Assembly (NCBI GenBank): GCA_021819535.1
Contig: JAKAQU010000216.1
Span: 1-5,514 of the forward strand
Reading direction: 5' to 3'
DNA: 5,514 bases
Origin: Pseudomonadota bacterium
GTDB taxonomy: Bacteria > Pseudomonadota > Alphaproteobacteria > Acetobacterales > Acetobacteraceae
In this document: positions 1 through 5,514 of the stretch, piece by piece
Position numbering within the stretch: position 1 is the first letter of the stretch
Layout: each line of letters starts with the position of its first letter
Made by a program: the position numbers and the translations under genes
The notes under the pieces: model-generated
Told to the model about the DNA's origin: nothing
Seen by the model: only the letters and a program-made list of their open reading frames with translations
Database searches by the model: none

Positions 1-165
1 ATGGAGATTGATCTTCTGGCCGCCGAATTTCAACGCCGTCCGCTGCTCGCGGCCAAACACCTCGCGCTCCATGCCAAGGACGCGCTGATACCAGGCGGCG
101 GTGGCGTCGAGATCGCGGCAGGTGAGCACGAGATGATCGAGACGATCGACGGTGAAGCGCATCAT
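1..165 (-). CDS. VOC-family (glyoxalase/bleomycin-resistance fold, GLOD5-like) protein, 5' part only
   Basis: Only the first 54-55 codons are in the window; the gene continues past the left edge, and the family is usually about 120-130 residues. Counting from the ATG at 162, the visible protein starts MRFTVDRLDHLVLTCRDLDA and continues with WYQRVLGME and, at the edge, KFGGQKINLH. This is the first beta-alpha-beta-beta-beta half-module of the vicinal oxygen chelate fold. The DHLVLT strand with His10 and the FGxQKxNLH strand are typical of GLOD5-like members, where His10 is the likely first metal ligand. The substrate cannot be predicted. Two in-frame ATGs stand in tandem (165 and 162); they overlap the fumarase TGA by 4 or 1 bases. 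No good Shine-Dalgarno precedes either, so translation probably depends on ribosomes finishing the fumarase gene. Family assignment is firm; function is open. Confidence 0.5.
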   Translation of the reverse strand, partial: MMRFTVDRLDHLVLTCRDLDATAAWYQRVLGMEREVFGREQRTALKFGGQKINLH

Positions 166-1823
166 TCGAGCCCGTCGAAGAAATCATTGCCCTTGTCGTC
201 GATGACGATGAAGGCGGGAAAATTCTCGACCGCGATCCGCCAGATCGCCTCCATCCCGAGTTCGGGATATTCCAGCACCTCGACCTTCTTGATGCTCTCC
301 TCGGCGAGGACCGCGGCCGGGCCGCCGATGCTGCCGAGATAGAACCCGCCATGGGTTTTGCACGCCTCGCGCACCACGCGCGAGCGGTTGCCCTTGGCGA
401 GCATCACCATCGAGCCGCCCGCTTTCTGGAATTCGTCGACGTAGCTGTCCATCCGCCCCGCCGTGGTCGGGCCGAAGGAACCGGTTGCGTACCCCGCCGG
501 GGTTTTCGCGGGCCCCGCGTAATAGATCGGATGGTTCTTGAAATAATCGGGCAATCCCTCGCCACGATCGAGCCGCTCTTTGAGCTTGGCGTGGGCGATA
601 TCGCGGGCGACGATCAATGTCCCGGTGAGAGCCAGGCGCGTTTTCACCGGATAGCGCGAAAGTGTGCGCCGGATTTCGTCCATCGGCCGATCGAGATCGA
701 TCTTCACCACCTCGCCGCCCAAATCCTTCTCAGTGATTTCCGGCAGATAGCGCGCGGGATCGGTCTCCAACTGTTCGAGGAAGACGCCATCGCTGGTGAT
801 CTTGGCGAGAATCTGGCGATCGGCGCTGCACGAGACGCCGATCCCGACCGGAAGCGAAGCGCCATGGCGCGGCAAGCGGATGACGCGGACATCGTGGCAG
901 AAATACTTGCCGCCGAACTGCGCGCCGATGCCGATTTCGCGCGAGACCTCGAGAATTTTCTGCTCCCATTCGCGATCGCGAAAGGCGTGGCCGGCGCGGC
1001 TTCCCGCCCCTGGCAACCCGTCGAGATAGCGGGTGGAGGCGAGTTTCACGGTTTTCAGCGTCATCTCGGCGCTGGTGCCGCCGATCACGACGGCGAGATG
1101 ATAGGGCGGGCAGGCCGAGGTGCCGAGGGTCTTCATTTTCGCCGCGATGAAGCCGAGCAGCTTCTCCGGCGTCAGCACGGCGCGGGTTTCCTGATAGAGG
1201 AACGTCTTGTTCGCCGAGCCGCCGCCCTTGGCGATGAACTGCAGATGGAATTCCTCGGCATGTGCCTCGCCGGGGGCGGCAAGGATGTCGAACTGCACCG
1301 GGAGGTTATTGCCGGTATTGGCTTCCTCGAACATAGAAAGCGGCGCCATCTGCGAATAACGGAGATTGGTTTCGGTGAAGGTGCGATGGACGCCATAGGC
1401 GAGCGCCTCCTCCTCGTCGCCATCGACCCAGACGCGCTGGCCCTTTTTGCCGAAGACGAGGGCGGTGCCGGTATCCTGGCACATCGGCAATACGCCATGC
1501 CCGGAAATCGCGGCGTTTTTCAAAAATTGCAAGGCGACGAAACGATCATTCGCCGAGGCCTCGGGATCGTCGAGGATCGCGCGCAACTGCGCGAGATGGC
1601 CGGGGCGGAGGAGATGGGAGACATCGTGGAAAGCCTGGAAGGCAAGCTCGCTCAGCGCATCGGGCGCAATCCGCACGATGCTACGCCCGGCACAGCGTTC
1701 GGTGCTCACCCCGGCGATGTCGAGCCGCTTCCACGGCACATCGCCTTCCTTGAGCGGGAACATCGGCGAATAGAGAAAGCCACTCGGCCGGGCGGCGGGT
1801 TTGGCGGGCGGCGTGTCCATCAT
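162..1823 (-). CDS. fumA: Fumarate hydratase class I (FumA/FumB type, [4Fe-4S])
   Basis: Cytoplasmic TCA-cycle enzyme that reversibly hydrates fumarate to L-malate using an oxygen-sensitive [4Fe-4S] cluster. The predicted 553-residue protein is close to E. coli FumA/FumB (about 548) and carries both domains on one chain. The N-terminal domain spans roughly residues 20-350 and the C-terminal domain roughly 355-553. The three cluster cysteines are visible: C115 in LPMCQDTGT, C238 in GTSACPPYH and C332 in GVSCSADR. Other family blocks are AKGGGSANKTFLYQET (about 199-213), AQFGGKYF (301-308), RLPRHGAS (316-323), NHPIYYAGPAKTP (430-442) and GPTTAGRMDSY (451-461). The open frame extends 27 codons further upstream, but the ATG at 1823 is chosen: it has a GAAGGA Shine-Dalgarno five bases upstream and begins one base after the sspB stop. 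A second ATG follows directly at 1820. The protein ends at FFDGLE and, as I recall the E. coli enzymes, lacks their short Cys-containing tail. No frameshift or missing key residue is seen. Confidence 0.5.
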   Translation of the reverse strand: MMDTPPAKPAARPSGFLYSPMFPLKEGDVPWKRLDIAGVSTERCAGRSIVRIAPDALSELAFQAFHDVSHLLRPGHLAQLRAILDDPEASANDRFVALQFLKNAAISGHGVLPMCQDTGTALVFGKKGQRVWVDGDEEEALAYGVHRTFTETNLRYSQMAPLSMFEEANTGNNLPVQFDILAAPGEAHAEEFHLQFIAKGGGSANKTFLYQETRAVLTPEKLLGFIAAKMKTLGTSACPPYHLAVVIGGTSAEMTLKTVKLASTRYLDGLPGAGSRAGHAFRDREWEQKILEVSREIGIGAQFGGKYFCHDVRVIRLPRHGASLPVGIGVSCSADRQILAKITSDGVFLEQLETDPARYLPEITEKDLGGEVVKIDLDRPMDEIRRTLSRYPVKTRLALTGTLIVARDIAHAKLKERLDRGEGLPDYFKNHPIYYAGPAKTPAGYATGSFGPTTAGRMDSYVDEFQKAGGSMVMLAKGNRSRVVREACKTHGGFYLGSIGGPAAVLAEESIKKVEVLEYPELGMEAIWRIAVENFPAFIVIDDKGNDFFDGLE

Positions 1824-1824
1824 C

Positions 1825-2409
1825 TCATTCCTTCGCGTCGGTCGGCGGGTTCGTTGGCATGCGTTTGCGAAAGGCCGCGAGTTCCACGACCTGCGGCGTC
1901 GCACTTGGTTTCACCGCCGCCGTTCCTTCTTCCCCATCCGGCGCCGATGCGCGCTCCGTGTCGGTCCCGGCGGCGACGTCCTGCACGGAAACATCCTCGG
2001 CCGGCGGGTCGGAGACGCGGAATTGCAGGCCGAATTGCACCGCCGGGTCGGCAAAGGCGGTGATCGCCGCAAACGGCACGGTGATCTTGCTCGCGATGCC
2101 GCCGAACGAGAGCCCGACGCCGAAGCGCTGGCGTGCGTGATCGACGGCCAGATCCCAGAACTGATGCTGCAGAACGATGGTGATTTCGCGCGGATATTGC
2201 GCGCGGAGCCGGGCCGGCATCTCGACCCCCGGCTGATCGGTGCGGAAGGTGATGAAGAAATGATGCGCACCCGGAAGACCATATCTCTCGGCGTGATCGA
2301 GGGCGCGCACGACCACCTCGCGGAGCGCCGCTTCCGCCCAGAAATCATAGGGCAACAGGCTTTCCGGCTCTGCCGTCGTCTCGTCCTCTCGGTCGCTGTC
2401 GTCGTCCAT
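1825..2409 (-). CDS. sspB: SspB, ClpXP protease substrate-delivery adaptor (alphaproteobacterial type)
   Basis: SspB is a cytoplasmic adaptor that binds ssrA-tagged and other substrates and tethers them to ClpX for degradation by ClpXP. From the ATG at 2409 the protein has 194 residues. An acidic N-terminal stretch (MDDDSDREDE, residues 1-10) leads into the SspB fold at about 18-131. Recognisable blocks are LLPYDFWAEAALR (18-30), GLPGAHHFFITF (44-55), LQHQFWDLAV (80-89), VGLSFGG (98-104) and DPAVQFGLQF (121-130). A polar, probably disordered linker (about 132-172) ends in VVELAAFRKR (174-183), resembling the C-terminal tail of alpha SspBs that I take to be the ClpX-binding motif. The frame is open up to a TTG at 2484 and has another ATG at 2436. 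The start at 2409 is preferred for its GAGGG ribosome site and a leader length that fits the family; 2436 remains possible. The stop is one base before the fumarase ATG. Confidence 0.5.
   Translation of the reverse strand: MDDDSDREDETTAEPESLLPYDFWAEAALREVVVRALDHAERYGLPGAHHFFITFRTDQPGVEMPARLRAQYPREITIVLQHQFWDLAVDHARQRFGVGLSFGGIASKITVPFAAITAFADPAVQFGLQFRVSDPPAEDVSVQDVAAGTDTERASAPDGEEGTAAVKPSATPQVVELAAFRKRMPTNPPTDAKE
1829..1834 (-). promoter_or_regulatory. Shine-Dalgarno of the fumarase gene, inside the sspB 3' end
   Basis: The minus strand reads GAAGGA, then five bases, then the first of two tandem ATGs (1823; the second, at 1820, is eight bases away). The site overlaps the last sense codons of sspB, which supports starting fumarase here rather than at the in-frame upstream codon near 1904. 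It also suggests that sspB translation affects fumarase initiation. Confidence 0.5.
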
Positions 2410-2413
2410 CGCG

Positions 2414-2418
2414 CCCTC
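2414..2418 (-). promoter_or_regulatory. Probable Shine-Dalgarno deciding the sspB start
   Basis: The minus strand reads GAGGG, then CGCG, then ATG at 2409. Neither the upstream in-frame ATG at 2436 nor the TTG at 2484 has a comparable purine-rich site at a good distance. This is the main reason for choosing the shorter SspB. Confidence 0.5.
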
Positions 2419-2478
2419 GTCCAACGCCGCCTCCATAGCGCGCCCAGACCAGAGAGGCAAAGCATGGCGGGCACGCCT

Positions 2479-2529
2479 CTTCAAAAGAGCCCCAGGGTCA
2501 AAAGAGCCGCAGGGTCAAAAAAGCCGCAG
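2479..2529 (-). repeat. Three tandem copies of a 17-bp sequence across the permease stop codon
   Basis: On the minus strand the copies are CTGCGGCTTTTTTGACC (2529-2513), CTGCGGCTCTTTTGACC (2512-2496) and CTGGGGCTCTTTTGAAG (2495-2479). Copies 1 and 2 differ at one base; copy 3 differs from copy 2 at three bases, two of them at its end. Copy 1 encodes the last permease residues (LRLF) and the stop codon; copies 2 and 3 lie downstream in the gap before sspB. Because 17 is not a multiple of three, the copies fall in three reading frames. Replication slippage duplicating the end of the permease gene is the simplest origin. Each copy contains a TTGACC- or TTGAAG-like hexamer, but no good -10 element follows, so a promoter role is unproven. 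Confidence 0.5.
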
Positions 2530-3363
2530 GATGATCGCCCCGCCGAGGATCAGAGCACCCGCCATGAGGCGAGCGGGGCCAAGCCGCTCGCCGATCACCA
2601 GCCGCGCGAGCACCATGCCGAACAAAATCGCGGTCTCGCGCAAGGCGGCGATGGCGGCGATCGGCGCCTGCGTCATCGCCCAGAGTGCGAGACCATAAGA
2701 GCCGATGCTGCTCGCCGCGGCAGCGAGGCCGATCGCGAAACGCCGGGGCGGCAGGAGGGCCAATTCACGCCCGCGCCAAAATGCCGTCCCGGCCAGAAAC
2801 AGAACGCCGGTCGCAAGGAACATCGCCAAGGTATAGGCGAAGGGGGCGCCGGAAAGCCGCGCCCCGATCCCGTCATTGAGCGTATAGAGGGCGATGACGG
2901 CGATGTTGAGAAGCGCGAACAGGCGGGCCGGGCCGTGCGGCGCGTGGGCCCGGGCCAGCGCGAGGCTGAGCACGCCGAGCGAAATCAGCGCGACCCCGAG
3001 CCAGCGCGCCGGCGCCAGAGCCTCGCCGAAAAACACCCCGAGAAGGGCGAGCACGAGCGGCGGCAGCCCCCTCATAAGGGGATAGAGAACCGCCATTTCG
3101 CCGGTCTGATAGGCTTTCATCAGCAGAAAAAAATAGGCGACGTGCAACACGGCCGAGAACGCCAGCGCCGGGTAGCAGGCGAGTGCCGGATGGCGAAGAA
3201 AAGGGAGCAGCATGAGTGCCAGCACCACACCACCGGCGAGCAAAAGCGCGGTCTCCAAATGTTTGTCCGACCCCGCCTTGAGGACGACATTCCACCCCGC
3301 GTGCAAAAACGCCCCGCCGAGCACCGCGGCCATGACGTCAAGCGGCAGCCCTGCCGCCGGCAC
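2515..3363 (-). CDS. EamA/DMT-superfamily permease
   Basis: Inner-membrane transporter of the drug/metabolite superfamily, with 282 residues from a GTG start; members usually have about 280-300 residues and ten helices. Two EamA repeats are visible. The first covers about residues 11-137 and begins AAVLGGAFLHAGWNVVLKAGSDK, typical of the subgroup whose first helix contains HAxWN. It includes YPLMRGLPPLVLALLGVFFGE (94-114). The second, about 146-282, ends with the parallel block ALRETAILFGMVLARLVIGERLG (240-262) and a final hydrophobic helix. Hydrophobic segments recur throughout, with short Arg-rich loops. The substrate cannot be inferred from sequence or neighbours. The GTG at 3363 directly follows the dsbD TGA; an ATG ten codons later (3333) would still preserve helix 1 but has no visible ribosome site. 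Translation is probably coupled to dsbD. The stop lies in the first unit of a triple 17-bp repeat. Confidence 0.5.
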   Translation of the reverse strand: MPAAGLPLDVMAAVLGGAFLHAGWNVVLKAGSDKHLETALLLAGGVVLALMLLPFLRHPALACYPALAFSAVLHVAYFFLLMKAYQTGEMAVLYPLMRGLPPLVLALLGVFFGEALAPARWLGVALISLGVLSLALARAHAPHGPARLFALLNIAVIALYTLNDGIGARLSGAPFAYTLAMFLATGVLFLAGTAFWRGRELALLPPRRFAIGLAAAASSIGSYGLALWAMTQAPIAAIAALRETAILFGMVLARLVIGERLGPARLMAGALILGGAIILRLF

Positions 3364-5502
3364 TCACGGGTTTCCGGCGGCGGACCCGGCCGCAAGCGCC
3401 GATTTCTGATGCACCGCCTCAAGCGCCGCGAGCACGCCGGTTTCGGTCAGTATCGGCGGCAGCACGATCGGCGGGCGATCGCCTCCGGGGTAGAAAACAT
3501 AGAGCGGCACGCCATCGCGATCGAACTGATGCAGGAACGCGGTGATTTCCGTATCCTGGCGCGTCCAGTCGCCAACCATGTAGGCGACGTCACGATCGGC
3601 GAGAGCGCGGCGGATTTCCGCCGTGTCCAGCGCCATCCGTTCATTGACGAGGCAGGTGACGCACCACGCCGCCGTCATGTTGACCAGGACCGGCCGCCCT
3701 TCGGCACGGAGGGCTGCGAGTTTGCCTGCCGAATAGGGCATCGCCCCGCCCCCGCCGACATCGTTCGCCGCCATCATCGGCGCCTCGGGCAAGGCGGCAG
3801 ACGCGAGACCGGAGAGAATGGCGAGAGCGGCGAGAACTGCGGTCAACACCGCCGATTGCGCGATCCGGCGCAGCCTCGGCAGCGGGGCCTGCTGGCCGAC
3901 ACCCAAGGCCCAGCCGGCGAAGCCGAGCAAGACGAGCCCTGCCGAAAGCCCGAGCACGCCGGCCGATCCCGCCTCGCGCGAGACCACCCAGGCGAGCCAG
4001 GCGGTCGCGCCATACATCGGAAACGCGAGCCCCTGGCGCAGCCATTCCATCCATCTTCCTGGCCGCGGCATGACCCGCCCGAGCCCTGGGAGAAGCGCCA
4101 GCAAGAGGTAGGGCGCGGCGAGCCCCATCCCCATCGCGAGAAAAACGCCGAGTGCCGCCGCCGGCTTCGCGACCATCGCCGCCGCCAGCGCCGCCCCCAT
4201 GAACGGTGCGGTGCAGGGGGTTGCAACCAGCACCGCAAGGAGGCCGGTGAAGAACGAGCCGATCAGGCCATGGCGTCCGGCAAAGCTCTGGCCCAACCCG
4301 GTGACGCCGCCGCCGAGCGAGAACACGCCCGAGAGATTGAGACCAACGCCGAACAAGAGCCACGCCATGGCGGTGACCGAGGCCGGGGATTGGAACTGAA
4401 ACCCCCAGCCCGCCGCGGCCCCGCTCGCCCGGAGCACGATCAGCACCCCACCGAGGAAAACGAAGGTTGCGAGCACGCCGGCGGCATAAGCCAGCGCATG
4501 GGCGATGACCGCGCGACGTCGAGCATAGCCGAATTGCGCGAGGCCGATCGCCTTCATCGCCAGAACCGGAAACACACAGGGCATGAAATTGAGGATCAGC
4601 CCGCCGAGCAGGCCGAAAATCACGCTCTGCCACAGCGGCAGGGCGGCCGTCGCGGGAAGCGGCACGGCGCCGGGATGGGCGGTGATGGCGATGGCGCGCG
4701 TCGGGTCGCCGTCGAATTCGACGACGCCGGCGAGATCGGCATTGGCGTCAAATGCCGGCAGCGTCGCCAGCGCGAGGAACACCCGCCCATTGCCTTTGAT
4801 TTGCGTCTCGCTGGCATCGGGATCGATCAGCCCCGGGCGCTCGGGGAAGAAATAGGGTCGCCCGGCCAGGCGCCGCGCCTTTTCATCGCCATTTTTGGTC
4901 TCGGGCGTAATCACGAGCCGGCCTTCGGGCGTGATCACCGCCGGCCAGTGGCGCATCTGCGGCTCGCGTAGCTCGGCGGCGGCGAAGAGCGGCGCCTGCG
5001 CCGAGGGCTTCGGTTCACCCGGCGGCAGAGTGAGACGGAAATGCGCCTCCTCGGGAACGCAGAGCTTGGCGCAGACCAGCCACGTCGCCTGCGCCGTGAT
5101 TGCGAGCGGGCCGTTCTGCCCGGCCGGGGGCGTAAGACGGGTCGCCAGCACCACCTCACCGGTATAGCCGAACACCGTCACCGGCCCCTCGGTGATCCGC
5201 TCCGGCGCCGGCCAGACAAGAGAGCCGGTCGCACCGGGCGAGAGTGCGAGCGTAGGCGGCGCACCCGCGGCACCGGGGTTCTTCCAATAGATATGCCAGC
5301 CCGGCGCGAGCCGGAAACGAAGCCCGAGGCGAAGGGGCGCGCCGGGCGCGTAAGAATCGGTCTCGGCGATCAGGCTCACCGTATCGCGCGGGCTCGCGAA
5401 CGGCACGCTCTCCGCGGCAGAGGCCGGGGCGAGACGCGGCGCGAACGTGGCAAGCATCCCGAGCGCCAGGGTCAGCGACCTCATTCCCATGCCAAACCGC
5501 AT
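3364..5502 (-). CDS. DsbD/ScsB-family thiol:disulfide interchange protein with C-terminal thioredoxin domain
   Basis: Inner-membrane protein that takes electrons from cytoplasmic thioredoxin and passes them across the membrane to periplasmic thiol proteins. It has 712 residues in three parts. A signal peptide (hydrophobic core about 9-20, likely cleavage after ASA near 29) precedes a periplasmic domain (about 30-285). Its cysteines, C144 and C148, sit in WLVCAKLCVPEE. This CxxxC spacing resembles ScsB-like proteins more than E. coli DsbD. The membrane core (about 290-570) has one cysteine in each pseudo-repeat: C309 in NFMPCVFP and C430 in ATPCTAP. The C-terminal thioredoxin-like domain (about 585-700) has AAWCVTC (C614, C617) and a likely cis-proline, P666, in GVPLYVF. 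All six redox cysteines are present. Start codons at 5502, 5490 and 5484 are in frame; 5502 has a weak GAAG upstream, while 5484 would give the most typical signal peptide. No scsA, scsC or scsD homologue is in the window. dsbD is an alternative name, and scsB-like is perhaps the better one. Confidence 0.5.
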   Translation of the reverse strand: MRFGMGMRSLTLALGMLATFAPRLAPASAAESVPFASPRDTVSLIAETDSYAPGAPLRLGLRFRLAPGWHIYWKNPGAAGAPPTLALSPGATGSLVWPAPERITEGPVTVFGYTGEVVLATRLTPPAGQNGPLAITAQATWLVCAKLCVPEEAHFRLTLPPGEPKPSAQAPLFAAAELREPQMRHWPAVITPEGRLVITPETKNGDEKARRLAGRPYFFPERPGLIDPDASETQIKGNGRVFLALATLPAFDANADLAGVVEFDGDPTRAIAITAHPGAVPLPATAALPLWQSVIFGLLGGLILNFMPCVFPVLAMKAIGLAQFGYARRRAVIAHALAYAAGVLATFVFLGGVLIVLRASGAAAGWGFQFQSPASVTAMAWLLFGVGLNLSGVFSLGGGVTGLGQSFAGRHGLIGSFFTGLLAVLVATPCTAPFMGAALAAAMVAKPAAALGVFLAMGMGLAAPYLLLALLPGLGRVMPRPGRWMEWLRQGLAFPMYGATAWLAWVVSREAGSAGVLGLSAGLVLLGFAGWALGVGQQAPLPRLRRIAQSAVLTAVLAALAILSGLASAALPEAPMMAANDVGGGGAMPYSAGKLAALRAEGRPVLVNMTAAWCVTCLVNERMALDTAEIRRALADRDVAYMVGDWTRQDTEITAFLHQFDRDGVPLYVFYPGGDRPPIVLPPILTETGVLAALEAVHQKSALAAGSAAGNP

Positions 5503-5514
5503 CGCGCTTCGTTT

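Noticed and set aside
1..342. A 113-codon plus-strand open frame at the left edge
   Set aside because: It is antisense to the VOC gene start and the fumarase C-terminus, has no recognisable domain, and begins at the window edge.
1824..1904. Fumarase start 27 codons further upstream, giving a 580-residue protein
   Set aside because: The extension (RRRRSWNSRPF and so on) lies within sspB and does not resemble a fumarase N-terminus. The start at 1823 has a good ribosome site and matches the family length.
351..2063. A 570-codon plus-strand open frame opposite fumarase
   Set aside because: It is fully antisense to a gene with all class I fumarase motifs, shows no domain, and has the same composition as other shadow frames.
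2479..2495. Possible rho-independent terminator after the permease gene: CTCTT-TTG-AAGAG hairpin with nearby T runs
   Set aside because: The stem is only five weak pairs with a three-base loop, and no T tract follows it. The T runs belong to the repeat units and lie inside or before the stem.
2455..2518. Possible promoter: TTGACC/TTGAAG hexamers in the 17-bp repeats upstream of sspB
   Set aside because: At about 17 bases downstream of each hexamer the sequence is GC-rich (for example AGGCGT or TTTGCC), not a credible -10 element. The hexamers are explained by the repeat, so no promoter is annotated.
1801..4971. A 1056-codon open frame on the plus strand, longer than any gene in the window
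   Set aside because: It runs antisense through sspB, the permease gene and most of dsbD, all well-supported family members. Its translation is a low-complexity mix of R, H, Q, E and G with no recognisable domain, as expected from an antisense frame in GC-rich coding DNA where stops are rare.

Overview
The window is GC-rich DNA packed with five genes, all transcribed from the minus strand and separated by almost nothing. In transcription order (right to left) they are: a DsbD/ScsB-type thiol:disulfide interchange protein (5502-3364), a ten-helix EamA/DMT-family permease (3363-2515), an alphaproteobacterial-type SspB adaptor of the ClpXP protease (about 2409-1825), a class I [4Fe-4S] fumarate hydratase (1823-162), and the first 54-55 codons of a GLOD5-like VOC/glyoxalase-fold protein that runs off the left edge. 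The alpha-type SspB, with its C-terminal VVELAAFRKR tail, points to an Alphaproteobacterium. The GC-rich codon use and the FumA-type fumarase would suit an acetic-acid or other Rhodospirillales lineage, but the genus cannot be read from this window.

Region by region: 5503-5514 holds only a few bases upstream of dsbD. dsbD and the permease gene abut exactly (TGA followed directly by GTG). The only real gap is about 105 bases between the permease and sspB (2514-2410). It starts with a 17-bp sequence repeated three times in tandem, and the first copy contains the permease stop codon. sspB and the fumarase gene are one base apart, and the fumarase Shine-Dalgarno lies in the last sspB codons. The fumarase gene overlaps the VOC gene by 1-4 bases (TGATG/ATGA). 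No terminator or convincing promoter is visible, so the set reads as one operon with translational coupling at three or four junctions.

The genes do not form one obvious pathway. DsbD/ScsB moves reducing power across the inner membrane to periplasmic thiol proteins. The permease is probably an exporter or importer of a small metabolite. SspB delivers substrates to ClpXP in the cytoplasm, and fumarase serves the TCA cycle. The VOC protein is probably a small metal-dependent enzyme. This looks like a housekeeping block rather than an accessory island: no mobile elements, CRISPR arrays, RNA genes or broken genes were found. The least ordinary features are the triple 17-bp repeat at the permease stop codon and the coupling of sspB to a class I fumarase gene. 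I found no evidence of a new biological system.
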